Source: Bacillus sp. FJAT-45350
Lineage (GTDB): Bacteria; Bacillota; Bacilli; Bacillales; NISU01
DNA length: 64,000 nt
NCBI RefSeq assembly: GCF_002335805.1
Contig: NZ_NISU01000001.1
Location: 1,000,079-1,064,078 of the forward strand
Reading direction: 5' to 3'
Under the pieces are notes generated by a model. The model saw only the letters and a list, made by a program, of their open reading frames with translations, was not told the DNA's origin and did not search any database. Numbering within the stretch: the first letter of the stretch is position 1; the number at the start of each line of letters is the position of its first letter. Positions 16,848 through 25,766 of this stretch are shown piece after piece. A program made the position numbers and the translations under genes.

Positions 16848-18053
16848 ATGAAATTAAGAGTAGTCGTTTTTATTCTTGCATTATCGTTGATTGTGTTTCC
16901 TACATTCACAAATGGGGAAAGTTTGTCAATTGTTGGTGAACAGGCAGTTGTTATCAAATCTAAGACAGGAGAGGTACTCTTTGAAAAAAATGCATTTGAA
17001 AAAGGGTATCCAGCCAGTATGACAAAGGTACTTACAGCAATGTTGCTAATGGAAAGAATCGGAGAGGATGAAATCATTACCCTTTCACCTAATGCAATAA
17101 ATACAGTAGGTAGCAATTCTCAAATATTTTTTCAAGCTGGGGAAGAGATAACGAAGGAGGACGCCCTATATCTACTTATGGTGATAAGTGCTAATGATGT
17201 GGCAGTAGCAATCGCCGAGCACATTTCAGGGTCAGAAGAAGCCTTTGGAGAACTGATGACGTCAAAAGCGAAAGAAATAGGGGCACAACATTCTTCTTTT
17301 AAAACCGCAAGTGGATTGCATCATGATGAACACTACACAACTCCATATGATATGGCACTTATATGTAGAGAAGCAATTAAGAATGAAGCAATTCTTAAGG
17401 CGATGGGAACCCGTAGTTATCTAGTATCGACAAACAAACAGGAAAGAACCGTACATAGTCCGAATCGATTAGCTGAAGACGAAAATAATATCGGTGGAAA
17501 AACGGGATATACAAGAAAAGCACAAAATACGTTAGTGAAAGTTGACAAAATTGATGGAAAACAAATCATTTCTGTCGTGATGAAATCGAATAGAAACAAC
17601 ATTTACAACGATATAAAATTGATAGCCGACGAAGGTGTTTCCCGTTTGAATTATGTTGACATTATCTCAAAGCAGGAATGGATAGATTCGATGTTCTTTA
17701 ACGAAGAGGAATTGGTCATTGGGATAATGGAGGATGTAGGCTTTTTTGCATCATCAATTTATGAGAATAATATTACTACACTTGTGCATAAAGATGAACA
17801 AGTCTTTCATGAACTTGAAGTGATAAATATAGGAGATGTTGTTGGTTATATTGAGGTCCAACATGAAGGGGAAGTATTTGATGAGATTGAATTAATAGCT
17901 ACTCACCAATTTTCGCCCCAGCAAATTATCGCTGAAAGGGAAAGAATTGATCGTCAAAATGTGATGTATAGTGCGATGGCAATATCAGTTCCATGTGTGG
18001 CTGCTCTAGGGTTATTGGTACTATATATGAAAAGAAGAAAAAGTACGAGTTAG
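16848..18053 (+). CDS. D-alanyl-D-alanine carboxypeptidase (PBP5/DacF type)
   Basis: A 401-residue low-molecular-weight penicillin-binding protein that trims the terminal D-Ala from peptidoglycan stem peptides. A signal peptide spans 1-23; the S11 serine motifs are SMTK (S57, K60), SAN (114-116) and KTG (218-220). A beta-rich PBP5 C-terminal domain follows, then a C-terminal membrane helix (about 374-393) with an RRK tail that anchors it outside. It resembles DacF of the Bacillus spore or vegetative set; the exact orthologue is unclear. GAGGAGG... precedes the start. The stop codon is the first base group of a family B repeat. Confidence 0.92.
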   Translation: MKLRVVVFILALSLIVFPTFTNGESLSIVGEQAVVIKSKTGEVLFEKNAFEKGYPASMTKVLTAMLLMERIGEDEIITLSPNAINTVGSNSQIFFQAGEEITKEDALYLLMVISANDVAVAIAEHISGSEEAFGELMTSKAKEIGAQHSSFKTASGLHHDEHYTTPYDMALICREAIKNEAILKAMGTRSYLVSTNKQERTVHSPNRLAEDENNIGGKTGYTRKAQNTLVKVDKIDGKQIISVVMKSNRNNIYNDIKLIADEGVSRLNYVDIISKQEWIDSMFFNEEELVIGIMEDVGFFASSIYENNITTLVHKDEQVFHELEVINIGDVVGYIEVQHEGEVFDEIELIATHQFSPQQIIAERERIDRQNVMYSAMAISVPCVAALGLLVLYMKRRKSTS

Positions 18054-18109
18054 GGTCAGTCCTCCAATAAGTTAATGCGTTAATAAAGTGGGGGACTGAC
18101 CCCCACTTT
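18053..18109. repeat. family B 57-bp palindromic repeat, full copy
   Basis: GGGTCAGTCCTCC, then AATAAGTTAATGCGTTAAT, then AAAGTGGGGGACTGACCCCC and ACTTT. It begins on the stop codon of the carboxypeptidase gene and ends 30 bases before the convergent DUF3006 gene, for both of which the inner hairpin can serve as terminator. Confidence 0.85.
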
Positions 18110-18138
18110 CCGATTTAGAGGCAGTTTCCTTTTCATTT

Positions 18139-18393
18139 TTACTTTTTGTTTTTGGATAATATCTTTTGCAATAATGCGTCTGCCTTTTTCTTTGCTTGTT
18201 TTGTATTATTTTCTAGGATAATCACAGGTTTACTAATAGTTCCATTATCTCTAAAAGAAATATCCACCATGTCACCTTCCTTTATTTCTGAGGGCAGTTC
18301 TTTTAGTGGTACTTCTTTTTGTATCATTTCATCCTCACGTAGTAATAAAATAGCGATTGTTTCTTCAATTCGGTCAACAGTATAGTTAGCCAT
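18139..18393 (-). CDS. DUF3006 protein
   Basis: An 84-residue basic protein beginning MANYTVDRIEETIAILL and containing the strand pattern and acidic linker (LPSEIKEGDMVDI) of DUF3006. In other Firmicutes this small family lies next to exported ComEC-like metallo-beta-lactamase proteins, exactly the arrangement here: it starts 11 bases after the upstream gene ends. The lysine-rich tail could contact nucleic acid. Function is unproven. Confidence 0.8.
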   Translation of the reverse strand: MANYTVDRIEETIAILLLREDEMIQKEVPLKELPSEIKEGDMVDISFRDNGTISKPVIILENNTKQAKKKADALLQKILSKNKK

Positions 18394-18404
18394 ACTTTTG
18401 CTCC

Positions 18405-20087
18405 TTATGTGGTAATCTCAGCTTTCATTCTTTCAAAAGTGTTTGTACCAATTCCACTGACATTCAATACTTCTTCAATTGTTGTAAAAGGACCGTGTGT
18501 TTGTCTGTAGTCAATAATACGTACTGCTATAACTGGACCTACTCCTGTAATCAGTTGTAATTCTTCTTCATTTGCGGTGTTAATATTGACTGGATAAACA
18601 TAGGAATCTTCATCTCCAATAGACCCACCTTCGTTTCCAGTACCGTTCCATGGAATGTTTTTCACCTCGTAATTAACACCATCAGTTACTACAATAATGT
18701 CTCCGGAATCTGCTGTAGAATAAACAGTTGCTCCATATGCTTTTAAGCGCTGTACAATATCATCGTGAGGATGGTTATATCGATTACCTTCTCCATACGA
18801 TAAAATAGCTACTTCAGGTTGCGCATTATCTAAGAATGTAGGATTGGAAGACGTTCTCGAACCGTGATGTCCGACTTGAAGGATTTGTGATGATAAATCA
18901 AAATTACCTGTCATTTCACCTTCAGATAATTGCTCAGCATCACCTGTAAAGAGTAAGCTAATCTGATTATAGTCAATCTTTAAAGAAACAGATGAATCAT
19001 TTAAACTTTTCTGTTCAGAACCTGTGTTTAAAACTGTCATCTTTACAGAGGGATCAATAGTAAGTTCAGTTCCCACTTCGGCAATGTCAAATGGAATGTC
19101 CATTTGGTCGATTAACTCTAAATAATTTAAATAGGTTAAAGTTGTATGTGTACGCCCACTGTCTAACACTTGCTTAATTTCAAATTCCTCAAATATTGGG
19201 AGTAATCCACCGATATGGTCAGCGTGAGCATGTGTTGCTACAACTAGGTCTATAGAGCTTATCCCAGCTTGTTTCAGATAAGAAACTACTTTTTGACCAG
19301 CCATTTGTGTACCAGCATCAATTAAAACAGTTTTTCCATTAGGTAAAAGGAGTAATGATGAATCACCTTGTCCGACATCGAGAAAATGTACTGTTAAGTC
19401 ACCTTGAACTTGTATGTCTTCGATAGGTAATTTAAACTGTTCATCTAAAACCCTAGCCATAAATACAGAAAATTCTGCTCTAGTAATATTAGAATTAGGT
19501 CTAAAAGAGCCATCAGTATAGCCTACTGTAATTTGATTTGCTAGTAGTGTTTGTATAGGTGTGTGGCCCCAAAATCCAGTTGATACATCTCTAAATTGAA
19601 AGTCTCCTACTCCTTCCAATCCATAGGCTCTTTGTAAAATGGCTGCCATTTCTGCTCTCGTTAACGGAGCATTTGGAGAAAAGTTTCCTTGATATCCTGT
19701 AATGATTCCTTCATCAGCTAAAGTAGCAATAAGCTCGTAATAGGGATGTTCAGGGCTTACATCAGCGAACTGTGGATTTGGACGATCTATTGTTGCAAAC
19801 TCTAATTCTCTTTGCAACATTAAAGCAGCATGAACTCGTTGAATTTCGTCGTTAGGCCCAAAGTTCCCATTTGGGTATCCACCGACTATATTTTTATTAC
19901 TTAAGTAAGTAATTTCATTTCTAGCCCAATGGTCAACGGTATCACTGAATCCATGACCTGTAGCCAATTGTTTTATATTCTGATTCGCATTATCAAAACC
20001 AATGTCTTGATTTTGTAGATTATCTGGGTTGGTACATCCAAATAAAAATAAGAAAACCAAAAGTAGAGGCAGTAATACTTTCCTCAT
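18405..20087 (-). CDS. SLH-anchored ComEC-like metallo-beta-lactamase lipoprotein with HhH
   Basis: A 560-residue exported protein in four parts. (1) A lipoprotein signal with lipobox LFGC (Cys18). (2) Three S-layer homology repeats, about 48-225 (DHWARNEI, NGNFGPNDEI, RAEMAAILQ, RAEFSVFMA). (3) A metallo-beta-lactamase domain, about 232-470, of the ComEC/Rec2 C-terminal type with VGQGDSSLL, HAHADHIGG and VGHHGS. (4) A ComEA-like helix-hairpin-helix pair at the end (INTANEEELQLITGVG). The parts predict a wall-bound nuclease or phosphodiesterase that meets DNA outside the cell. Dual anchoring by lipid and SLH is unusual. Confidence 0.9.
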   Translation of the reverse strand: MRKVLLPLLLVFLFLFGCTNPDNLQNQDIGFDNANQNIKQLATGHGFSDTVDHWARNEITYLSNKNIVGGYPNGNFGPNDEIQRVHAALMLQRELEFATIDRPNPQFADVSPEHPYYELIATLADEGIITGYQGNFSPNAPLTRAEMAAILQRAYGLEGVGDFQFRDVSTGFWGHTPIQTLLANQITVGYTDGSFRPNSNITRAEFSVFMARVLDEQFKLPIEDIQVQGDLTVHFLDVGQGDSSLLLLPNGKTVLIDAGTQMAGQKVVSYLKQAGISSIDLVVATHAHADHIGGLLPIFEEFEIKQVLDSGRTHTTLTYLNYLELIDQMDIPFDIAEVGTELTIDPSVKMTVLNTGSEQKSLNDSSVSLKIDYNQISLLFTGDAEQLSEGEMTGNFDLSSQILQVGHHGSRTSSNPTFLDNAQPEVAILSYGEGNRYNHPHDDIVQRLKAYGATVYSTADSGDIIVVTDGVNYEVKNIPWNGTGNEGGSIGDEDSYVYPVNINTANEEELQLITGVGPVIAVRIIDYRQTHGPFTTIEEVLNVSGIGTNTFERMKAEITT

Positions 20088-20155
20088 TAAGCTAACCTCC
20101 TAATTCAACTCATAGATTAACCATAGCTTTTTCCTGCAGCTTAAAAACATACGAA

Positions 20156-20216
20156 CGAATTATGGAGACCGCTGAAAAAGTGTGATATTAACTTTTTCAT
20201 CGGCCTCCGAATTATG
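20156..20216. mobile_element. hairpin repeat family A, 43 bp, with 9-bp target duplication
   Basis: The element 20165-20207 is a palindrome, GAGACCGCTGAAAAAGT paired with ACTTTTTCATCGGCCTC. It is flanked on both sides by CGAATTATG (20156-20164 and 20208-20216). It encodes nothing and lies between a terminator and the lipoprotein gene start. Confidence 0.8.
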
Positions 20217-20231
20217 TGTAATATTATTAAT

Positions 20232-20282
20232 AAAAAAAATGCACCACAGTTGTGAGACAGTGTCTAACAATAATGGGGTGCA
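20232..20282 (-). terminator. terminator of the stalk/HhH gene
   Basis: On the minus strand TGCACCCCA pairs with TGTGGTGCA through G-U pairs and is followed by eight T. Confidence 0.75.
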
Positions 20283-20297
20283 GTTTAATCTGTTTCA

Positions 20298-21047
20298 CTA
20301 TCTAATGCAAGCTACTCTTTCATTTGTAATGTCATTTACTCTTGCTGGACCAATTCCTCGAACACGCGTAAGGTCATTGAGTGAATTAAATGGTCTCAAT
20401 CGAATAATTTCATTTGCTCTTTCACTATCAATATGAATAATTGATGTTAGCTGATCACTGTTTGCCTGATTAATATTCACACAACCAGTGATTGGTGGTT
20501 GTACTGGTGTAGTTAACTGCCCGTGTATAGCATTTCGGGCTTCGTTAGTTAGATTAATACCGATTGTTCTTGATTGTTGAAACCATTCAACCTGGTTTCC
20601 TAAGCTTTCACTTATAAAGCGAAGTGGTACGAAGGTTCTTTGATTACTTAGGACAGCTTGTGTATCCATTTGGATTCGATTGTTGTTAACTAAAGCAGTA
20701 TTTTGACCGATTATTAACTCGATATCTTTGTCACCTTTAATAATTACTTTTCTAGTGGCAGGTTCCCAGTGTACAAAGTAACCTAATTCCTCTGTTACAA
20801 ACCTAACTGGAACCATCGTTCGAAAATTATTATCGATAAAAGGTTCAACATCCATACGAACTTTATTATTTCTAATAATAATATCTAATTCCTGTGGTGT
20901 AATTGTAAATAATGCTTGTTGTCCCCGCGCTTGATATTGTTCTGTAGACTGATCGTGTTGCTGTTGATCCAATCCTAGATTCTGGCCGCATGCTGTCGAG
21001 ATAGCAATAATGAAAATCAGCAAAAAAAGTCTAAGAGATACGTTCAT
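20298..21047 (-). CDS. lipoprotein with stalk repeats and ComEA-like helix-hairpin-helix
   Basis: A 249-residue exported protein. The start is ATG 21047, with GGAGG ten bases upstream; a longer frame back to 21086 is rejected. The lipobox is STAC (Cys20). Stalk repeats at about 50-165 carry NFRTMVPVRFVTEELG and QRTFVPLRFISESLG. A C-terminal HhH domain from about 185 has NINQANSDQLTSI and VRGIGPARVNDI, as in the DNA-uptake protein ComEA. It is most likely a surface DNA-binding protein working with the ComEC-like enzyme next to it, which has the same two-part logic. Confidence 0.85.
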   Translation of the reverse strand: MNVSLRLFLLIFIIAISTACGQNLGLDQQQHDQSTEQYQARGQQALFTITPQELDIIIRNNKVRMDVEPFIDNNFRTMVPVRFVTEELGYFVHWEPATRKVIIKGDKDIELIIGQNTALVNNNRIQMDTQAVLSNQRTFVPLRFISESLGNQVEWFQQSRTIGINLTNEARNAIHGQLTTPVQPPITGCVNINQANSDQLTSIIHIDSERANEIIRLRPFNSLNDLTRVRGIGPARVNDITNERVACIR

Positions 21048-21388
21048 AAAAGGTTCCTCCAATTTAAAAGTAAAAATTTTTTTCATTTTTCTTTTAACAT
21101 TAGTTTAAAAAAGAGAAATATACCTATATAGAAGAAACGCACTCTAAATATTGTTTAATAAATACAAAGATATGAACAAAAGTTCGTATAAATCGCCTTC
21201 AGTCAAAATCCTATTCATGTACCTTAAAATAAGGATTTTAAGGTAAAAAAATTGCCCAATACCTACATCTAAAAGGTTTTGGGCTAAAAAAGTGAGGACA
21301 AGTATTCAGATTACTGGAACAAATGATTTATTTATCTAATTTTTTGTGTTGTTGATAAACAATAAAGTTCCTCTTCATATGTCCCCTA
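21048..21388. other. intergenic region with a vestigial DUF3892-type locus
   Basis: CTATTCATGTACCTTAA (21211-21227) and an AAGGAT motif are identical or near-identical to the leader of the DUF3892 gene at 42749. The hairpin at 21253-21285 is a close copy of the one that follows that gene. The gene itself is missing here. Promoter signals for the stalk/HhH lipoprotein may lie in 21060-21150. Confidence 0.45.
21244..21290 (-). terminator. terminator of the atoE-ligase-thiolase operon
   Basis: On the minus strand AGCCCAAAACCT pairs with AGGTATTGGGC and is followed by AATTTTTTT. Same hairpin sequence as at 43119-43150. Confidence 0.75.
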
Positions 21389-22579
21389 TTACTTCTGCAT
21401 GTTTTGGATTATCATTGCAATGCCTTGACCACCGCCAATGCATAAGCTTGCGACACCGAATTTAAGACCTCGTCGCTGCAGTTGATAGGCAAGGGTTAGC
21501 AAAATTCTCGTACCACTTGCTCCAACTGGGTGACCTAAAGCAATGGCACCGCCATTAACATTTGTTTTCTCCTGGTCTAGTCCAAGCTCCTTTTCAACTG
21601 CCAGATACTGTGCCGCAAAAGCCTCATTGATTTCAAATAAATCAATATCTTTTATCATTAGACCTGCTTTTTTTAAGGCCGATTGGATTGCAGGGACAGG
21701 TCCGATACCCATATGAGCTGGATCCACACCTGATATACCCCAGGAGACGATTTTACATAAAGGCTTCTTTTCATTTCTTTTGATGTAATCTTCATCCGCG
21801 ATGACAAGGGAAGCTGCTCCGTCGTTAATCCCACTCGCATTTCCAGCTGTTACAGTACCATCCTTTTTAAAAGCTGGTTTCAGTCGAGATAAGTCTACTA
21901 ATGATGCCTGTGGTTTAGGATGTTCGTCTTGGTCGATAACGGTGGTGGTGCCGTCCCTATTTTTAATTGTAATAGGTGTTATTTCTGCCTGGAGTTCCCT
22001 ATTTAATCTTGCCGTTTCGGTTCGTGTCTGGCTTAGCAGGGCATAGTTGTCCTGAGCTTCTCTCGTTATGTTAAACTTTTCTGCTAAATTCTCTGCTGTG
22101 ATTCCCATTCCTATCTTGCAATAGTTATCGGTGAGCGTGCCAGTTAGCATATCTTGAAATTCTAGATTACCCATTTTCTGCCCTTGGAATCGATGGGTGA
22201 AATGAGAGTAGGGGGCTCTTGACATGTTTTCAGCCCCGCCTACGAGTGCGATTTTAGAATCTCTTGTTAACATACTTTGCGCAGCACTTATGACCGCTTG
22301 CAAACCAGAGCCGCATAATCTATTCACTGTTAATGCAGGTGTTGATTGCGGAACTCCTGTTTTCAGGCCGATGTGCCGAGCTAAGTAGGCTGCATTGGTA
22401 TCGGAATGAATCACGTTGCCGTAAACAATATTGTCGATTTCTTCAGGAAGCACATTGGCGCGTATTAATGCTTCCTTTGCTGATATTTCACCTAACTTTG
22501 TGGCTTCAACGCACTTGAGAGAGCCTGTAAAGGAGCCGAAGGGTGTTCTTGAACCGTTGAGTATATAAATGTCTTGCAA
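21389..22579 (-). CDS. acetyl-CoA C-acetyltransferase (thiolase)
   Basis: A 396-residue degradative/biosynthetic thiolase, cleaving or forming acetoacetyl-CoA or 3-ketoacyl-CoA. The acyl-accepting Cys is C89 in NRLCGSGLQA; other active-site elements are NEAFAAQ, GGAIALGHPVGASG (His) and the C-terminal CIGGGQG (second Cys). It is the last gene of a minus-strand operon with the acyl-CoA ligase (22 bases upstream) and the AtoE-type carrier. The set resembles acetoacetate or short-chain fatty acid catabolism under the sigma-54 promoter at 25714. Confidence 0.93.
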   Translation of the reverse strand: MQDIYILNGSRTPFGSFTGSLKCVEATKLGEISAKEALIRANVLPEEIDNIVYGNVIHSDTNAAYLARHIGLKTGVPQSTPALTVNRLCGSGLQAVISAAQSMLTRDSKIALVGGAENMSRAPYSHFTHRFQGQKMGNLEFQDMLTGTLTDNYCKIGMGITAENLAEKFNITREAQDNYALLSQTRTETARLNRELQAEITPITIKNRDGTTTVIDQDEHPKPQASLVDLSRLKPAFKKDGTVTAGNASGINDGAASLVIADEDYIKRNEKKPLCKIVSWGISGVDPAHMGIGPVPAIQSALKKAGLMIKDIDLFEINEAFAAQYLAVEKELGLDQEKTNVNGGAIALGHPVGASGTRILLTLAYQLQRRGLKFGVASLCIGGGQGIAMIIQNMQK

Positions 22580-22601
22580 GGGGATAACCTCCTCTTATTT
22601 T

Positions 22602-24146
22602 TTATTTTCTTGTTAACTTGATGCCTTCTTTGATACGGTCCCATGCATTGTCAATTCCTTCATTACGTAATTCATACTTCTGAACACGTTCCGTCGCTGT
22701 TTTTGGTAGGGTATCTTTAATTTCCACGTATCTAGGGACCATATAATACGCCATCCGGTCTTCGCAGTATCGGATAAACGCAGGGAAATCGATCGTTTTA
22801 TTTTCTTGTGGAACGAGGATGACTTTTACATCTTCTTCAGATAATTCTGATGGAACACCGATTGCCGCAGATTCCTTAACGTCTGGATGCTTATTGATGA
22901 TTCTTTCAATTTCATAGGAAGAGATGTTTTCCCCTCGATATCTGATGCAATCTTTCATTCTATCTTTAAAATAAAAGTAACCATTCTCATCTTGCGTACC
23001 ACGATCACCGGTATGAAACCAGCCGCCTTTCATTGCTTCCTCTGTTTTGTCAGGCATTTTATAATAGCCTTTAAATATGGTGTGTGGTTTGAGCTCTCTT
23101 ACACAAATTTGCCCTTCTGTGTTTGGAGGTGCTTCCTTTTCATTTTCGTCGAATATTTTCACTTCAACATTGGATAAAGGTTTACCAATGGAGCCTAAGC
23201 GGACGTCATCTGTCGGGTTACATAGACAGACTGTAGCTGTTTCCGTTAATCCAAATCCCTCCATGACTTTAATGTCAAATCTGTCTTCAAATTCAGCCCA
23301 AATTTCTTTTGGTGCAGCTCCCCCAAATGTTTTGGTAATCGTATTGTTTATTTCAAATTTTGAGTAAGGCTGTTTATATAAGACGGTTAAAATGGAGCCG
23401 ATATAGTTAAAAATCGTCGCCTGATAGTGATGAATTTCACTCCAGAATTTACTCGCACTGAACTTTTCAGATAGGGCAAGCTGTGCACCTGCGAGCATAG
23501 TTCCCATGACAGAAAGCTGTTGAGCATTGCAATGGAATAATGGAAGACAAGTATAAAGAATATCCTCCTCGTTAATATCAGCTATTTCATTTAGGAAGTT
23601 GGCTGCTGTATTCACATAAGAAAAGTGGGGGAGAACGACTCCTTTAGGTAATCCAGTAGTGCCGGAAGTATAGATGATAGACATAGGGTCTTCCTGGCGT
23701 AAAGGGACCTCATCTCGTTGGGTATTTTCCAAATCTTTAGCGGAACGTATATCTTCTAAACTAATGATTGTTAACTCTTTATCTGCAACAGCCTTTGTTT
23801 GCTCCACGAAGGCCGGTTCTACGATTGCGATACTAGAGTCAGAGTGATCAAGAATGTATTCTAAGCTTTCTCCTTTGATATGATAATTGATAGGGACCAT
23901 GACGGCACCTAGCTTAGCGATACCAAACCAGATAAACAGAAAATCAGGAGAGTTTTTTAATAGTAAAGCGACATGGTCTCCTTTTTTCACTCCAACCGTC
24001 TTAAGAAAATTTGCTACTTTATTTGCTTCTTGATTGGTTTCTAAATAGGTATACTGTTTGTCTTTAAATCTTAAAAAGGTTTTAGACGGATAAGTAGAAA
24101 CGTTGTGTTTCAGTAGTTGGGGGATAGTATTAAAATATTGTGACAT
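22602..24146 (-). CDS. acyl-CoA ligase (AMP-forming)
   Basis: A 514-residue ANL-superfamily enzyme that activates a carboxylic acid to its CoA thioester through an acyl-adenylate. The P-loop-like YTSGTTGLPKG, the EGFGLTETATV motif, WFHTGDRG and RYRGENISSYEIE hinge are present, and the C-terminal catalytic Lys region reads LPKTATERVQK. I start at ATG 24146 behind AAAGGAG; an upstream extension with a hydrophobic stretch is not supported by a ribosome binding site. It lies between the carrier and the thiolase genes. The chain length preference is not readable; crotonobetaine/carnitine-type ligases (CaiC) are similar. Confidence 0.88.
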   Translation of the reverse strand: MSQYFNTIPQLLKHNVSTYPSKTFLRFKDKQYTYLETNQEANKVANFLKTVGVKKGDHVALLLKNSPDFLFIWFGIAKLGAVMVPINYHIKGESLEYILDHSDSSIAIVEPAFVEQTKAVADKELTIISLEDIRSAKDLENTQRDEVPLRQEDPMSIIYTSGTTGLPKGVVLPHFSYVNTAANFLNEIADINEEDILYTCLPLFHCNAQQLSVMGTMLAGAQLALSEKFSASKFWSEIHHYQATIFNYIGSILTVLYKQPYSKFEINNTITKTFGGAAPKEIWAEFEDRFDIKVMEGFGLTETATVCLCNPTDDVRLGSIGKPLSNVEVKIFDENEKEAPPNTEGQICVRELKPHTIFKGYYKMPDKTEEAMKGGWFHTGDRGTQDENGYFYFKDRMKDCIRYRGENISSYEIERIINKHPDVKESAAIGVPSELSEEDVKVILVPQENKTIDFPAFIRYCEDRMAYYMVPRYVEIKDTLPKTATERVQKYELRNEGIDNAWDRIKEGIKLTRK

Positions 24147-24240
24147 GAATTCATACACTCCTTTGAGAAATAGTATCAGGTGGATAAGTTGCATCTTCTT
24201 ATGAAAAGCGAAGCAAGAGAGCCCTACTAGAAAAAAGTAA

Positions 24241-24274
24241 GGCGCTGAAAAATACAAATCAACCATTCAGCGCC
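24241..24274 (-). terminator. hairpin between atoE and ligase (attenuator or partial terminator)
   Basis: Perfect 9-bp stem GGCGCTGAA/TTCAGCGCC, followed on the minus strand by TTACTTTTTT. It could lower expression of the distal genes. Confidence 0.5.
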
Positions 24275-24334
24275 AATGAAGTTGTCGCCAGGGCCCTTCC
24301 GGTTTTCTAACCGATAGGTAGTATAGAATGCTAA

Positions 24335-25678
24335 TTAAATAAAGAGAAGCATGCTAACAGACGAGATGATGAGATATATGATCATCGCAATTAGGCAATA
24401 CCCCCAGATGTCGCGAATGCTAAGACCTGCAATACCTAGTGCAGGAAGTGCCCAGAATGGCTGGAACATATTCGTAGTGACGTCACCTATCGTAACTGCG
24501 TTAACGATTGCAGCAACATCAACATTTAATTTTTGCGCTGCTTCAATCATAATAGGTCCTTGCACAGCCCACTGGCCTCCTGCGGAAGGAACGAAAATAT
24601 TTGTTAAACACGCTGCTAGATAGACAAACAACGGCAGTGTAGCTTCTGTAGAGATGGAGACAAACCAGCCGGCGATGATACTAATCAGTCCAGAGCTTGC
24701 CATAATCCCCATAATCCCTGCGTAGAACGGAAATTGAATAATAATTCCCCCCGTAGATGTAACCGCTTTCGAAATTGCCTTCATATAATTTCTAGGTGTC
24801 TTGTGTAATGCCATCCCTACAATAATTAGTAAAAAGTTCGCAAAGTTAATGTTTAAGTCGAGGCCATTTGTAAAGAAGTAGTAACCTATCCAGCTCAAAC
24901 CTGCAATGACGATAATGTATGTTAGTATCTTACTGTTATCCAGTCGCTCCGCAATAGTTGGAGGCTCTGTAGCTAGTGCCGCACCAGACTCTTGCTCGGC
25001 CTGACTTGAAGCGCTAGGCTTTGTTTCCACAAAAGGAATCGTATCCTGGGTATTAGGGTGCATCTTCTTAAATAACAAAGCGAAAACAATAACAGAAAGA
25101 AGGGCAGGGATCATTAACTGCGGGCTAAAAATTGTCTGTGATAAAGGAATGAGACCAATAGTTTCTTCAAGAGGATGTCCTGGTGTGTTTACTAACAATG
25201 GTGCCGTAATAGTTAATGAGATTGGTAGCATTGCCATAGCTCCACAAAATGCAGCTGCAATAAGTACTCGATAATCTACCCCTTTGATGTTTCTAGCTAA
25301 TTCTCTTGCAAATATTGGCCCTAAAATGAGACCAAATCCCCAGCTGATAAACGCTGCTAAAGCACTTACGATTACAGTACTCATAACGGCGACTCCAGGA
25401 TTTTTTGGAATAGTTGCTAAACGGATGATACCTCTTTGAACACTAGGTGCGATGGCTAAACAGTAACCTGCTACAAGAATAACGACCATCTGCATTGCGA
25501 ACGCTAAGAAGTCCCAAAATCCTGCGTACCAAAATTCTACTAATTCAAATGGGCCAGATGGTGTAAGGAACAGCGCTAAGAAGTAGGCCATAACCGTAAG
25601 AATAATCGCAAAAACGAATGCATCAGGTAAATACTTTTCTACTCCGACTTTAAAGCGGTTTGCAATATGGTATAACAT
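24335..25678 (-). CDS. atoE: short-chain fatty acid transporter, AtoE family
   Basis: A 447-residue polytopic inner-membrane protein with about 11-12 hydrophobic segments and the family-typical openings FVFAIILTVMAYFLALFLTPSGP and WYAGFWDFLAFAMQM, plus FVPSAGGQWAVQGPI near the end. AtoE-type carriers import short-chain fatty acids such as acetoacetate or butyrate. It is the first gene behind a sigma-54 promoter (25714-25731), with an activator gene divergently placed, and is followed by ligase and thiolase: uptake, activation and cleavage in order. Confidence 0.92.
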   Translation of the reverse strand: MLYHIANRFKVGVEKYLPDAFVFAIILTVMAYFLALFLTPSGPFELVEFWYAGFWDFLAFAMQMVVILVAGYCLAIAPSVQRGIIRLATIPKNPGVAVMSTVIVSALAAFISWGFGLILGPIFARELARNIKGVDYRVLIAAAFCGAMAMLPISLTITAPLLVNTPGHPLEETIGLIPLSQTIFSPQLMIPALLSVIVFALLFKKMHPNTQDTIPFVETKPSASSQAEQESGAALATEPPTIAERLDNSKILTYIIVIAGLSWIGYYFFTNGLDLNINFANFLLIIVGMALHKTPRNYMKAISKAVTSTGGIIIQFPFYAGIMGIMASSGLISIIAGWFVSISTEATLPLFVYLAACLTNIFVPSAGGQWAVQGPIMIEAAQKLNVDVAAIVNAVTIGDVTTNMFQPFWALPALGIAGLSIRDIWGYCLIAMIIYLIISSVSMLLFI

Positions 25679-25713
25679 TTCAACACTCCTTTTTCATTTA
25701 GTTATATTAATAG

Positions 25714-25731
25714 ATGCAATTTTCATGCCAA
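25714..25731 (-). promoter_or_regulatory. sigma-54 (SigL) promoter of atoE operon
   Basis: On the minus strand TTGGCATGAAAATTGCAT, which fits TGGCAC-N5-TTGCA with exact GG/GC spacing. It lies 36 bases upstream of the atoE start. Confidence 0.9.
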
Positions 25732-25766
25732 AAATAGATTGGCTTGAGGTCAAGGGGTTTTGGTGA

